A DNA stretch of 64,000 bases from Methylocystis echinoides (GCF_040687965.1 NZ_CP156084.1:324501-388500), one strand, 5' to 3'; numbered from the stretch's first letter, positions 7,636-17,035 are shown. Numbers and translations: made by a program. The notes: generated by a model not told the origin, from the sequence alone.

Positions 7636-9444
7636 CTACTCCTCCATCTTCAGCGCCGCAATGAACGCCTCCTGCGGGATCTCCACCCGCCCGAACTGGC
7701 GCATCTTCTTTTTGCCTTCCTTCTGCTTCTCGAGCAGCTTGCGCTTGCGGGTCACGTCGCCGCCGTAACATTTGGCGGTGACGTCCTTGCGGAAGGCGCG
7801 CACCGTCTCGCGCGCGATGATCTTGCCGCCGAGCGCCGCCTGGATCGGCACCTGGAACATATGCGGCGGGATCAGCTCCTTGAGCTTCTCGCACATCTGC
7901 CGGCCGCGCCCTTCCGCGCGGGTGCGATGAACGAGCATCGACAGCGCATCCACGGGCTCCGCGTTGACCAGAATGCTCATCTTCACGAGATCGCCGACGC
8001 GGTAGTCGGTGAGCTGATAATCGAAGCTCGCGTAGCCCTTGGAGATCGACTTCAGACGGTCGTAAAAGTCGAACACCACTTCGTTGAGCGGCAGGTCATA
8101 GACCGCCATGGCGCGTTTGCCGACGTAATTGAGATCGACCTGAACGCCGCGCCGGTCCTGACAGAGCTTCAGCACCGAGCCGAGATAATCGTCGGGCGTG
8201 AGGATCGTGGCGCGAATCCAGGGTTCCTTGATCTCCTCGATCTTCACCACATCCGGCATGTCGGCCGGATTGTGCAGTTCGATCTCCTCGCCATTGGTGA
8301 GCAGGATTTTGTAGACGACCGAGGGCGCCGTCGCGATGAGGTCGAGATTGAACTCGCGCTGGAGGCGCTCCTGAATGATTTCGAGATGCAGGAGCCCGAG
8401 AAAGCCGCAGCGGAAGCCGAAGCCGAGCGCCGCGGAGGTCTCCATCTCGTAGGAGAAGCTGGCGTCGTTCAAGCGCAGCTTGCCGATCGCGGCGCGCAAG
8501 TCCTCGAAATCGGCGGCGTCGACCGGGAACAGGCCGCAGAACACGACGGGCTGCGCCGGCTTGAAGCCCGGCAGCGCCGCGTCGCAGGGCTTGCGCTCGT
8601 CGGTAATCGTGTCGCCGACGCGGGTGTCCGCCACCTGCTTGATCTGTGCGGTGATGAAACCGACCTCGCCCGGCCCGAGCGCGGCGACGTCCTGCATCTT
8701 GGGACGGAAGACGCCGATCTTGTCGACCTCGTAATGGGCCCCCGTACCCATCATCTGGATTTTCTGGCCCTTCTTCAACGTGCCGTCGAAAATGCGCACC
8801 AGCACCACGACGCCGAGATAGGCGTCGTACCAGCTGTCGACGAGCAGCGCCTTGAGGGGGGCCTTCTCGTCGCCCTGGGGCGGCGGCAGGCGGGTGACGA
8901 TCGCCTCCAGCACGTCCGGGATGCCGATGCCGGTCTTGGCGGAAATGAGCACGGCGTCCGAGGCGTCGAGGCCGATGACCTCCTCGATCTGCTCCTTGAT
9001 GCGGTCGGGCTCGGCGGCCGGCAGGTCGATCTTGTTCAAGACCGGCACGATCTCGTGCCCGGCGTCGATCGCCTGATAGACATTGGCGAGCGTCTGCGCC
9101 TCGACCCCCTGGGAGGCGTCAACGACCAGCAACGAGCCCTCGCAGGCCTTCAGCGAGCGCGACACCTCATAGGCGAAATCGACATGCCCGGGCGTGTCCA
9201 TCAAGTTGAGAATATAGTCTTTTCCATCCTTGGCGCGGTAATGCAGACGCACCGTCTGCGCCTTGATCGTAATGCCGCGCTCGCGCTCGATATCCATCGA
9301 ATCGAGCACCTGCTCGACCATCTCGCGCGCCGCGAGCGTGCCGGTTTCCTGGATCAGGCGGTCCGCAAGCGTCGACTTGCCATGGTCGATATGCGCCACG
9401 ATCGAGAAATTGCGGATGTTGTCGAATTTGTGGGGGGTGCTCAT
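7636..9444 (-). CDS. lepA: Elongation factor 4 (LepA)
   Basis: A 602-residue translational GTPase, the standard LepA length. The G domain shows [10 protein letters not shown] (G1, 18-26), DTPGHVDF (G3) and NKIDLP (G4). EF-G-like domains II, III and V follow, and the LepA-specific C-terminal domain ends [18 protein letters not shown] and FIAALK. LepA acts on ribosomes to assist translation under stress and in 30S biogenesis. The ATG at 9444 gives the canonical [20 protein letters not shown]. It is monocistronic here, with yefM-yoeB downstream on the same strand 120 bases away. Confidence 0.98.
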   Translation of the reverse strand: MSTPHKFDNIRNFSIVAHIDHGKSTLADRLIQETGTLAAREMVEQVLDSMDIERERGITIKAQTVRLHYRAKDGKDYILNLMDTPGHVDFAYEVSRSLKACEGSLLVVDASQGVEAQTLANVYQAIDAGHEIVPVLNKIDLPAAEPDRIKEQIEEVIGLDASDAVLISAKTGIGIPDVLEAIVTRLPPPQGDEKAPLKALLVDSWYDAYLGVVVLVRIFDGTLKKGQKIQMMGTGAHYEVDKIGVFRPKMQDVAALGPGEVGFITAQIKQVADTRVGDTITDERKPCDAALPGFKPAQPVVFCGLFPVDAADFEDLRAAIGKLRLNDASFSYEMETSAALGFGFRCGFLGLLHLEIIQERLQREFNLDLIATAPSVVYKILLTNGEEIELHNPADMPDVVKIEEIKEPWIRATILTPDDYLGSVLKLCQDRRGVQVDLNYVGKRAMAVYDLPLNEVVFDFYDRLKSISKGYASFDYQLTDYRVGDLVKMSILVNAEPVDALSMLVHRTRAEGRGRQMCEKLKELIPPHMFQVPIQAALGGKIIARETVRAFRKDVTAKCYGGDVTRKRKLLEKQKEGKKKMRQFGRVEIPQEAFIAALKMEE

Positions 9445-9681
9445 GGCGCGAGGGGATAGCAGCGCCCGCCCTCAAAGGGAAGGGCGCGATGTCCCGATTG
9501 GCGCGAGGGCCCCGAGGGCCGGCCGCGGAAAAGGCTGGGGCGTCGCCATGGTCTACCGCGTTGCAACAGAAGTCCCGTAGTTTCCACAGCTTTCTGGCGG
9601 GGGCGCGCGCCGGCATGCTGGCAAGGTTGGCGAAAGCAAAGACTGAAAAATGGCCAGCTGAATTTCGAGGGAGGAGACTCG

Positions 9682-9942
9682 ATGCGGCATTCGCAGGCCA
9701 CGATCGGCTCAGCTGGGCCGAATGACAGCGGTCGCCCGACAAAGATGCTGGCGAGCTATCTTTGCAACATGGGCCGCGGCCGCTCGACGGTTCGCGGGAT
9801 GATCGTCAATGACATCAACAGGTTCACTGAGCTCGGGGCAGAGCGATACGTCTCCGATCTGATCCGGACCCTGCACCTGTTCGACCACGCCCGCCTCGCG
9901 GCCGAGGTCCCCAGGCGGTCCTTCGGACGCGCGCCTGACTAG
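9682..9942 (+). CDS. Hypothetical protein, 86 residues
   Basis: A short frame starting at an ATG with a strong ribosome site (GGGAGGAG, 7 bases upstream). The protein is soluble and mixed charged, with a probable helical core MIVNDINRFTELGAERYVSD and LIRTLHLFDHARLAAEV. No family is recognised. It lies in the accessory-looking stretch between lepA and the DUF4838 gene, where base composition is a little less GC-rich. It may be real because of the ribosome site, but nothing else confirms it. Confidence 0.5.
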   Translation: MRHSQATIGSAGPNDSGRPTKMLASYLCNMGRGRSTVRGMIVNDINRFTELGAERYVSDLIRTLHLFDHARLAAEVPRRSFGRAPD

Positions 9943-10066
9943 CTCTGTTCGGAAATTGGCGAGAAACGAGATCGACCCGCCGAAAAAGGAGGCGCACGCT
10001 TCGTGCGTAAAGGGCGTGTCGGATCGGCCGCGGCCGTGATCGAAATCCCAGCAAGGGGAGGACAGC

Positions 10067-10147
10067 ATGGCGGGATACGGACTTTTCGTGCTCATGCTGG
10101 CGGTCGGAACCGCCACGGTCGGCTATTTTTGGCTGCGCAACGACTAG
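10067..10147 (+). CDS. 26-residue single-span membrane peptide
   Basis: A very short frame, MAGYGLFVLMLAVGTATVGY then FWLRND, that is almost entirely one transmembrane helix with a charged C-terminal tip. A near-ideal ribosome site (AGGGGAGG) lies 5 bases before the ATG, which is why I accept so short a gene. Peptides of this size and design (CydX, KdpF, CcoQ-like) often stabilise larger membrane complexes, but no partner is adjacent here. Function unknown. Confidence 0.6.
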   Translation: MAGYGLFVLMLAVGTATVGYFWLRND

Positions 10148-10160
10148 CCAATCTGGCCGA

Positions 10161-10352
10161 CTATGGCCCTGACGCGTCCATCGCGCGCTCCGCGACAGCG
10201 CTCTCGATCATCGCCTTGACCTCGGGTCGCAATTTCTTGCTGCCGGCGACGAAGAGGCCGGGCACTTTCCCGGTCTCGATGAGCTTGCGCCGCTTTGCGC
10301 GTTCATAGCGGGCGGGATCGTCTCTTTGATCTCGTTTCGACGGCTGGCTCAT
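10161..10352 (-). CDS. Hypothetical basic protein, 63 residues
   Basis: A small, highly charged protein (MSQPSKRDQRDDPARYERAK at the start, then RRKLIETGKVPGLFVAGSKK). Its Lys/Arg-rich helical start suggests nucleic-acid binding or a partner-binding tail, but no domain is recognised. No good ribosome site is visible upstream of 10352, so support is weak. It lies on the opposite strand from the 26-residue membrane peptide and 81 bases from the DUF4838 stop. Confidence 0.4.
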   Translation of the reverse strand: MSQPSKRDQRDDPARYERAKRRKLIETGKVPGLFVAGSKKLRPEVKAMIESAVAERAMDASGP

Positions 10353-10433
10353 TTTCAGTAAGATAGGTCAGCAAGCCCGTCCGGCCACATCTTCCCCTCC
10401 ACATCTTGGACCCCGAAAGCTGAGCGGCCCGTG

Positions 10434-12839
10434 TCAGTGGGCGCCGCCGTCAATGGGCGCATAGAGAAACGGACGGCGGAACATGCCGCCAAGGTGGTGT
10501 GGATTGTGGCAACGAAGCGCGATGATGTTATCTCCTACGCTTGCTTTGTTGGCGAGCGAGACGTCCCATTCGAACTTGTAATCGTTGAACCACCACGGCT
10601 CGAACTGCTGGCGTTTCGCGACCAAGGTCCCGTCGATATAGAGTTCACAGGCGTTGAAGAGCCCCGGAAAATGAATGTGGGGCTTCGCCGCCAATTGGTC
10701 CGGCGATAGCGCGATCGTCGTGCGATACCAGATGTCGCCCGTAAAGCTCCGCTGATCCGGATCGCGAACGCCTTGCGCCTGGACATACAGATCCGTTCGG
10801 ACCGTCTCCCACTTGTCGGCCGGATAATCTTTCCGCGTGTCGAGATCGTATTCTCCGCGATGCTCGCGCCAGAATGACAGATCGAGCGGGCCGTCGGCGT
10901 AGCCGCGCTCCATCCCCTTTCCTTCACGATCCCGGTGAAAACTCCACTCCAAAGGAAGCGCGGCGAGAAGACGGCCCTTTTCCCCGTTGGTCAGGGAAAG
11001 AAGGCGTCTGTATTGGTCGATTTCGCCTTTCCAAAAGGCGTCGCCGGACTCGAAGCGGGGCGTCGTGAAGGCCTTGTTCATTTCCGTGAGCGCGTCGCGC
11101 GCCCGTAGACCTTGGTCGCCGGCGACGGCGGCTTTCTCGTAATCGAGGTCGCGCGCCCCCGCCCTGGTCATTTCTACATAATGCTTGATGGTCTCGTATC
11201 CGAGACGAACGAAGCGCACCCTCTCGACGTAAAGAGCGTCGGCGGGAGCGAGGGCGCCGCCCGACGCGCGCAAGTTCTCCACCGCCCTTTCTGCTTCCTG
11301 AAGCGATGCGCCAAGGCGTTCGACGAGCCCAGAAGTGTAGATGGCGGGAATAACGAAGAATTCATGCTCGGTGACGTTCGTCTTCCTCCAGGCGTCGAAA
11401 ATCGCCGACCAATAGTCTCGCATCGGCTTTCGCGCGGGTCCGAAAAACTTCGCATAGAAGTCCTCGAGCAACTCAGAAACGTCGGAGTCCGGCTTCCACA
11501 TGAGTCGGGCGCGCAGATAGAGATTGGTGAAGGTCGTCGCCAGCGCCATCCGGCTTTCGGTCGATATCCCTAAGACGCCGGCGTCCCGATAGGCCTTCAC
11601 GTCCGCCTCGAAAGCCTGGTGACTTGGATTGGGCAGATCGCGCCAGACGAGCATGGACTGATCATAGTCATAGATCGTAAGTCGGCCTTGAGTTACTTTC
11701 ATCCACTTCTTCAGTATGTCCAGATATTCTTGCTTCTGCGGAGAGCGCGGATCGTCGACGCTGTGAATAGGGTCAATGTCGATTGGAGCGATCACGCCGT
11801 AGAGTGAAGGCTCCAGCGCGACCTTCCGTACCGGCGGAAGAAACATATTCGAGTAAATGAGAAACCCGATCTTCGACCGACTTTCGGGATGACGCTCCCG
11901 CAGTCGTCGCGCCACATTGTTCAGCAACTCCAGCATGGCGTCGGTAACGGAGGGGCGGAGCGAGTATTTATCCCACTGCAGCTTTCCAAGTTCGACGTCG
12001 CGCGGATAAGTGGAAGCGTAGAGACCATCCTCCATGCTGAGCGAGATGCCCTCGCCCGCGGCATATAGGCTGTCGACCGCATTGGCGACGTGTTCAGCGC
12101 TTTTTGGATCGGTGAGCGGGACATCGAAAACGCTCGTCCCAAGGCCTTTCATGAATTGACCGAGGCTGTGGCCGTTCGGGGGAACGGTCGTCGCGCTCAC
12201 CATCATGTTACGCAGCTGGAAATCCGTTACGCCGGTCGCGTCTCCCGACCAGGAAACCCAGAACGCGCGTATTTCGAACGGCGGTGCATAATAAACCTCG
12301 AGGTCGCCGACCGTGAGCCTGGACTCCGTCGGAACGCATTCTCCGAAATCGCCCGGCATAAACCAGCGCACGCCCCATGCGCGAAGGAGTTCCGCAACGG
12401 CGAAATAATGACTCTCGTCATTGACGCCCGCGAGAAAAATGCGGTTTCGATCTCGCAACAGCGCTATGGCGTCCGCACGAAGACGCGGCTTTGGCTTGAC
12501 CACAGACGCGAGCTTCGCCTTGATCTCCGGATTGAGCTGCAAAGCGGCGTCCCCAATTATCACCAACGGACGGCCGCTCTTGAGGGCCTTGTCGACTGCC
12601 TCCGGAGCGCTGACGAGCGGCAAGGTCACGCCGGTCATGCGCGCGATGTATTTTTGCAAATCCTGGGCGGCCTGCGCTTCAAAACGGCCGGCGCGCGGCG
12701 AGCTGATGATAAGGGCGGCGCTTCGTCCGCCGCCGACGATCTCCAGGGGTTGACCGCCCCCGCCGCCAGCCGTCGCCCCAACAGCGGGAACGCTCCATGC
12801 TGCGAAGAGAAGGAGGAATGTCAATCGCCGGATCAGCAT
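10434..12839 (-). CDS. Secreted DUF4838 protein (putative glycoside hydrolase-like)
   Basis: About 801 residues, with a signal peptide (MLIRRLTFLLLFAAWSVPAV, cleavage near Ala22) followed by a Gly-rich linker. Residues about 30-140 resemble the N-terminal beta/alpha domain found before GH20/GH67-type barrels (AAQDLQKYIARMTGVTLPLV, GRPLVIIGD). The central part (NMMVSATTVPPNGHSLGQF, RKVALEPSLYGVIAPIDIDP, LTIYDYDQSM, ALATTFTNLYLRARLMW) is the DUF4838 barrel. The last 150 residues (SFTGDIWYRTTIALS, ACELYIDGTLVAKR) look like a galactose-binding jelly roll. It probably acts on a polysaccharide outside the cytoplasm; the substrate is unknown. The start at 12839 has AGAGG 9 bases upstream; a TTG at 12860 is the alternative. 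Confidence 0.8.
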   Translation of the reverse strand: MLIRRLTFLLLFAAWSVPAVGATAGGGGGQPLEIVGGGRSAALIISSPRAGRFEAQAAQDLQKYIARMTGVTLPLVSAPEAVDKALKSGRPLVIIGDAALQLNPEIKAKLASVVKPKPRLRADAIALLRDRNRIFLAGVNDESHYFAVAELLRAWGVRWFMPGDFGECVPTESRLTVGDLEVYYAPPFEIRAFWVSWSGDATGVTDFQLRNMMVSATTVPPNGHSLGQFMKGLGTSVFDVPLTDPKSAEHVANAVDSLYAAGEGISLSMEDGLYASTYPRDVELGKLQWDKYSLRPSVTDAMLELLNNVARRLRERHPESRSKIGFLIYSNMFLPPVRKVALEPSLYGVIAPIDIDPIHSVDDPRSPQKQEYLDILKKWMKVTQGRLTIYDYDQSMLVWRDLPNPSHQAFEADVKAYRDAGVLGISTESRMALATTFTNLYLRARLMWKPDSDVSELLEDFYAKFFGPARKPMRDYWSAIFDAWRKTNVTEHEFFVIPAIYTSGLVERLGASLQEAERAVENLRASGGALAPADALYVERVRFVRLGYETIKHYVEMTRAGARDLDYEKAAVAGDQGLRARDALTEMNKAFTTPRFESGDAFWKGEIDQYRRLLSLTNGEKGRLLAALPLEWSFHRDREGKGMERGYADGPLDLSFWREHRGEYDLDTRKDYPADKWETVRTDLYVQAQGVRDPDQRSFTGDIWYRTTIALSPDQLAAKPHIHFPGLFNACELYIDGTLVAKRQQFEPWWFNDYKFEWDVSLANKASVGDNIIALRCHNPHHLGGMFRRPFLYAPIDGGAH

Positions 12840-13055
12840 TGGTTTACGCCTCTGGATCAATCGCTTGAGGATGGATGAACGCCAGGAGTGGGTCAGTCAG
12901 ACAGGTCTCGCATCTGACGCAGCTGCAGCGTCGTAGACAGTGAAGTTAGCTTTTCGTTAGCCAAGAGCGAAGCCGCCACGAAAACATCGGGCCTATTTTA
13001 AGACTCCCAATTACACTAACGCAGGCAGACAGCCGCCTCCGCAAATCCAGCCCCG

Positions 13056-14144
13056 GTGGTTGCAGTGTTTTCTCGATCTCGTCTTTTTTCCATGGCGCTT
13101 TTAGGGCTAGTCGCCGTCGGACTCGGCGCCTGCGCGTCGGACGGTCTCGACGCCTCGGATCGAGCAAGCTTCCTCGCCCTCGCGGCCGAGCCGGCGCATG
13201 TGCCGATTTTCGTGGTCTCGACGAGACGGGAAGACGGAGCCGGCGAGAGCGGCGCCCACGGGCGTTTCTCTCTGGTTTCCATCAGTGTGCCTCCCTACCA
13301 CAGGGCCGGAGTCGTCGAAGGCCCCACCTTCGGCGCGCCAAGGGCAGGTCGCAACTTCGCAGTCGAGTCGCGTCGAAACTTGAATGAGACGTTGTTTTTC
13401 GATGAGATCGCCGCTCATGTGTCGGGCCGGCCCTCCAGCAGGGACATCCTCGTCTATGTCCATGGTTACGACACGAGCCTGAATGAAGCTCAGTTTCGTA
13501 CGGCGCAACTCACGCTGGATTCCCGCTTCGAGGGAACATCGGCTCTGTTTACTTGGGACTCGATCTCCCGGCGCGGCCTCTCCGCCTATCATTCCGACAA
13601 GGAAAGCGCGACTGTGGCGAGAGACGCGCTGGAAAATCTACTGCTGGATCTCGCTCGGGTCGAAGGCGTGGGGCGGATCCATGTCCTGGCCCATTCGATG
13701 GGCGCGTGGCTGGCGATGGAGAGTTTGCGCTCGATCGCGATCTCGGGCCGTCCAGATCTGGACGGGAAACTCGGTGAAGTGATGCTGGCTGCGCCGGACA
13801 TCGATCTCAGCGTCTTCAGCCAGCAGCTTGCGCGCGTTGGCGCCGAGCATGTAACGGTTTTTGTTTCTAATACGGATCGCGTGCTGTCGATCTCGGCTCA
13901 TATCGCGGGCGACCGCCCGAGGCTGGGCGCAATGGATCCCAGCAACCCCAAGGACCGCGCCGCGCTCGAAGCTTTAGGCGTTTCGGTGCGCGACCTGTCG
14001 CGACTGAACACGGATGTCATGGGACATAACACGTTTGCTGAGGTCCCCGCCGTCGTCCGTCAGATCGGAGCCCAAATGGCGACAGCCGCCGAAGGCGACG
14101 AGAGCGGCAAAGTGGAGACGGCTGACAGCGAAGAGCGTCAATAA
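13056..14144 (+). CDS. DUF900-type alpha/beta hydrolase lipoprotein
   Basis: A 362-residue esterase/lipase-like protein. The N-terminus is a lipoprotein signal ending in LGAC (lipidation near Cys26). The hydrolase domain shows DILVYVHGYDTSLNEAQFRT (oxyanion region), TWDSISRRGLSAY, the nucleophile elbow VLAHSMGAW, and a late DVMGHNTF that supplies the His. This pattern is DUF900 (COG4782). The substrate is not known. The start is uncertain: GTG at 13056 or 13065, or ATG at 13092; the first two keep the Arg residues needed before the hydrophobic signal core. It precedes copC by 138 bases on the same strand. Confidence 0.85.
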   Translation: MVAVFSRSRLFSMALLGLVAVGLGACASDGLDASDRASFLALAAEPAHVPIFVVSTRREDGAGESGAHGRFSLVSISVPPYHRAGVVEGPTFGAPRAGRNFAVESRRNLNETLFFDEIAAHVSGRPSSRDILVYVHGYDTSLNEAQFRTAQLTLDSRFEGTSALFTWDSISRRGLSAYHSDKESATVARDALENLLLDLARVEGVGRIHVLAHSMGAWLAMESLRSIAISGRPDLDGKLGEVMLAAPDIDLSVFSQQLARVGAEHVTVFVSNTDRVLSISAHIAGDRPRLGAMDPSNPKDRAALEALGVSVRDLSRLNTDVMGHNTFAEVPAVVRQIGAQMATAAEGDESGKVETADSEERQ

Positions 14145-14282
14145 ATCCGACGACGTCCGGCAGGGGCGCCGCCTCTGCACATGCTGGGTTTCCAGCAAGC
14201 GGACCGCCCTGTGAGGCTTGTCGCGCTTGCCTAGCACGCAATTTACCTCCGAGCCTGGCGAAAGGCCGAGGAGGGCTTACTC

Positions 14283-14639
14283 ATGACCTGGCGACTGCTC
14301 ACGCTTTCGACTGTCCTTTTCATGCACGCAACGTCAAGCGCGGTTGCGCACGCTTCTCTTATTCAGGCGTCTCCCCAGCCAGGCGCAGTTGTCGCAGGCG
14401 ATCGCGTGTCGATCGAGCTTCGTTTCGATAGTCGCCTCGATGCGCGCTTTTCCGGTCTCAAGCTGTTGAGGGCGGACGACAATCAGGCGGCGCTGACGAT
14501 GGAGTCCGCGAATTCGCCGAGCGTATTGAGGGCAAGCGGAACGGGACTGACTGAAGGGCGTTACGTCCTCTATTGGCGTGTCTTGAGCGTCGATGGGCAC
14601 GCCAATCAAGGCGAGATCAAGTTCGAAGTGAGGCCATGA
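14283..14639 (+). CDS. copC: CopC/YobA-type periplasmic copper-binding protein
   Basis: A 118-residue secreted protein: signal peptide to about residue 22 (SSAVA), so that the mature protein begins HASL. The CopC beta-barrel follows, ending WRVLSVDGHANQGEIKFEV. The mature N-terminal His and the D-x-H of VDGHAN are the Cu(II) ligands of CopC proteins and are both present; the Met-rich Cu(I) loop is not. It should carry copper in the periplasm. The ribosome site is GAGGAGGG 9-10 bases before the ATG. Its stop overlaps the copD start (ATGA), so the two are translated together. Confidence 0.93.
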   Translation: MTWRLLTLSTVLFMHATSSAVAHASLIQASPQPGAVVAGDRVSIELRFDSRLDARFSGLKLLRADDNQAALTMESANSPSVLRASGTGLTEGRYVLYWRVLSVDGHANQGEIKFEVRP

Positions 14640-16264
14640 GGATGCAGGCGTTCCTGTCCATCTACAGCTTGATCGACTGGATTTTGCGAGGGGCCGCGAT
14701 GGCGGCTCAGACAGTTGCGGTCGGAGGAGCGACATATTTTCTCCTGACGCTCGCCCCTTCAAACGCAAGCGGCGGCGGACGCGCCGCACTCGATCGCTTT
14801 TGCATGCGCGTCATGTTTTGGTCAGCCACGGCGTCTTGCGTTGCGCAGCTCATGGCCGCCGCCGCGCTCACAGCGTTTCTCATCGGCTCGGCGGGCGCTG
14901 ATCTGAAGACCGCGATGAGCGCGGACGCCATTACTTTCCATGTCGTTTCTGCATGCGCGGCTTTCGCCCTCGCCTGCGTGGCCCGCTGGCCGCGGCTCTG
15001 GACGCCCTGGACGCTTGTGCTGCCGTCTTCTATCCTCATCGTCGCGCATACGGGGCTGACGCATGCCGCGAGCAGGACGGAAGTCTCCGCCGCGATGCTC
15101 GTGGCGGAGATGCTCCATCTCTTGGCCCTGGCCGCGTGGATCGGCGGCGTCCCCTACTTCGTCGCGTCGCTGCGCATGCTCGGCGACCGTGAGAGCTACA
15201 GATTTGTCGCCAGGCGTTTCTCCGCCGTCTCATTTGTGTCTGTCTTTGTCGTCGTCGCCACCGGCGTTTTCATGGCCGTTCCTTTCGCAGGCTCGCTGGG
15301 GGGGCTCTACCAAACGAATTATGGCCTGCTGATCAGCACGAAGAGCGTGTTGCTGATTATCCTTCTCTGTCTGGGGGCCATGAATTTCCTCGCGATACGA
15401 AAGCTTCAGCGCGATTCCGCTCTGACCCTTCGAAGCGCGCCAATCATCGCAGAGACGGAAGTCGGCGTCGGCCTTATTGCAATTTTTTGCGCGGCCGCCC
15501 TCGCCGCATCGCCTTTGGCGTCTGAAACGTCAGCGTCGCGACCCGACACGGCGGATATCGCAAAGCGCTTCGAGCTTGCTTGGCCACGCCTGGAGAGCCC
15601 CGCTTTTGCGCAGCCATCCGCGGTTGACTCACCCGCAATTGAGATCCCCGTCGCGCCCCGACCCTCGACGTCGCAGCCTGAGCGCAGCGCCTTCGATATT
15701 GCGTGGTCCGAAGCGCATCACCACTACGCGGCGCTCATTGTCGTCGCCGCGGGACTCGTGGCGCTCTTCTCGCAAAGCAGGCGCATCGGCCGCTTCACGC
15801 GAAACTGGCCAGCGCTCTTCCTTGTCCTTGCGGGCTATCTCTTCGTCGTGGCCGATGAAGACGCATGGCCGCTCGGCAAGATCGGTTTTTTCGAAAGTCT
15901 GGCGACGCCGCGGATTGCGCAGCATAAGTTCATGATCGCGCTGATTGCGGCCTTCGCGATATATGAATGGCGCGTGCAGCTGCAAAGATTTAAGTCGCAA
16001 TGGCCGTCTTATGTCTTTCCGCTGACGCTCGCGGCCGCCGCGGCGTTCCTGCTGACTCACTACGGCCATACCGACAGCAAGGAAGAAGTGCTGATCGAGA
16101 TCAGCCATACGCCTGTTGCGCTGATCGGCGTGATCGCGGCGATTGCCCGCTGGCTGGAGATTCGTCTGCCCGCATCGTCGCTGAGCCGGGTTGCCGGGAT
16201 CGTGTGGCCGATCGCTTTCATGGCCGGGGGCGCGTTCTTATTGCTGTATCGGGAAACTTTCTAG
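14636..16264 (+). CDS. copD: CopD-type copper transport membrane protein with long C-terminal membrane extension
   Basis: A 542-residue polytopic membrane protein. The first 300 residues fit CopD: AAQTVAVGGATYFLL in the first helix, HTGLTHAASRTEVSAAMLVA and EMLHLLALAAWIGGVPYF with the conserved His, then SLGGLYQTNYGLLISTKSVL. CopD proteins usually end near there. This one continues with a periplasmic linker (about 305-350) and at least five more helices rich in potential metal ligands: SEAHHHYAAL, VADEDAWPLGKIGFFES, HYGHTDSKEE and IEISHTPVAL. The extension may be a second permease domain. It is translationally coupled to copC, and copper import across the inner membrane is the likely role. 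Confidence 0.88.
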   Translation: MRMQAFLSIYSLIDWILRGAAMAAQTVAVGGATYFLLTLAPSNASGGGRAALDRFCMRVMFWSATASCVAQLMAAAALTAFLIGSAGADLKTAMSADAITFHVVSACAAFALACVARWPRLWTPWTLVLPSSILIVAHTGLTHAASRTEVSAAMLVAEMLHLLALAAWIGGVPYFVASLRMLGDRESYRFVARRFSAVSFVSVFVVVATGVFMAVPFAGSLGGLYQTNYGLLISTKSVLLIILLCLGAMNFLAIRKLQRDSALTLRSAPIIAETEVGVGLIAIFCAAALAASPLASETSASRPDTADIAKRFELAWPRLESPAFAQPSAVDSPAIEIPVAPRPSTSQPERSAFDIAWSEAHHHYAALIVVAAGLVALFSQSRRIGRFTRNWPALFLVLAGYLFVVADEDAWPLGKIGFFESLATPRIAQHKFMIALIAAFAIYEWRVQLQRFKSQWPSYVFPLTLAAAAAFLLTHYGHTDSKEEVLIEISHTPVALIGVIAAIARWLEIRLPASSLSRVAGIVWPIAFMAGGAFLLLYRETF

Positions 16265-16390
16265 CTTCGCGGCGCGGGCGTCGCGCACATGCAAGCGCAC
16301 GCCCGCCGCGCCCTCACAGTTTTTTGCAGCTTGACGCCCACACGCGCCCTACATCGATTGAGAGGCTGGATGACGTATGGAGTAGATGCA

Positions 16391-16636
16391 ATGGCGCATT
16401 CCAAATTAACGCTCTTGTTGGTCGCCGTTGCGCTGGCGGTATCGGCCAGCGCGGCCAGCGCGCGCCACCGTGTTGTCGTGAGCGCGCCCGCGCCTGTTTA
16501 CGACCCACAGGCTGCGGCATACGCGTATTATGGCGCGACCCCGGCTGACGGCGGCATCTTCAGCCAACTGGACACCGTCTTCAGCTGTCGCCGCACATAC
16601 GCCGCCGCCCCGCCGCCGATCGTCGCGACTTACTAG
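16391..16636 (+). CDS. Small secreted protein, function unknown
   Basis: An 81-residue protein with a clear signal peptide (MAHSKLTLLLVAVALAVSAS, cleavage near ASA/RH). The mature part is about 57 residues, rich in Ala, Pro and Tyr (DPQAAAYAYYGATPADGG) with one Cys near the end. GGAG lies 8 bases before this ATG; an ATG at 16370 with GAGAGG 4 bases upstream would add seven residues before the signal core. It follows copCD and may be co-transcribed, but no metal-binding motif is evident. No family recognised. Confidence 0.65.
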   Translation: MAHSKLTLLLVAVALAVSASAASARHRVVVSAPAPVYDPQAAAYAYYGATPADGGIFSQLDTVFSCRRTYAAAPPPIVATY

Positions 16637-16662
16637 ACAATCGGCCTTCGCGCCGATCAATT

Positions 16663-16693
16663 GAAACGCCGCGATCATGGATCGCGGCGTTTC
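16663..16693. terminator. Strong hairpin after the copCD region
   Basis: GAAACGCCGCGATC-atg-GATCGCGGCGTTTC is a perfect 14-base-pair inverted repeat with a 3-base loop, 27 bases after the preceding plus-strand stop. It is followed only by TTCTTATT rather than a full T tract, so it is a probable rather than a certain rho-independent terminator. Confidence 0.6.
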
Positions 16694-16807
16694 GGCGCTT
16701 CTTATTGCACAAACGCTGGAGGGCTTTTTCTTACTGCAGGCGCCCTCCCACTCGCTTCCCGCCGCGCTAGATCACGGCGGGTCGCCGTTTCCGATCGAGA
16801 GCTCGCC

Positions 16808-16894
16808 ATGTCGGACCAATCGATGGCCCTTGCCGTCACCCTGATGGCCTTTCTGCTCATGATCCTTGCCGTGTCTCGGATCATGGCGGTCTAA
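16808..16894 (+). CDS. 28-residue membrane peptide (putative)
   Basis: The frame reads MSDQSMALAVTLMAFLLMIL then AVSRIMAV, a single hydrophobic helix with short polar ends. GAGAG lies about 6 bases before the ATG. It is the second very short single-span peptide in this accessory region, with no sequence likeness to the one at 10067 beyond design. No function can be assigned, and a chance frame is possible. Confidence 0.4.
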   Translation: MSDQSMALAVTLMAFLLMILAVSRIMAV

Positions 16895-16980
16895 CGGGTG
16901 TCGTTCGAGAAAGCTGCCAGCTGCGTCGCCTCGGACTCGCGGAGCCGAGAGAGCTGACCGGGACCGCTCAGCCAAAAAAC

Positions 16981-17006
16981 AAGGGGGGCATGGACGGCCC
17001 CCCTTT
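16981..17006 (-). terminator. Rho-independent terminator of the 43-residue secreted peptide gene
   Basis: AAGGGGGGC-atggacg-GCCCCCCTT forms a perfect 9-base-pair stem with a 7-base loop. On the minus strand it is followed by TTGTTTTTTGG, a good U tract, and it lies 30 bases after the stop of the small gene at 17036. On the plus strand it has only TTT, so it mainly serves the minus-strand gene. Confidence 0.85.
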
Positions 17007-17035
17007 GGTCTGCTTTCCGCCCGCGCCAAATCGCC

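Noticed and set aside
7259-7894. In-frame extension of yefM backward into lepA
   Set aside because: It would overlap the lepA 3' end out of frame; the real antitoxin start is the ATG at 7513 with its operator just upstream.
9709-10116. Minus-strand frame of 135 codons between lepA and the DUF4838 gene
   Set aside because: It overlaps two plus-strand small genes that have much better ribosome sites, and its translation shows no domain or signal.
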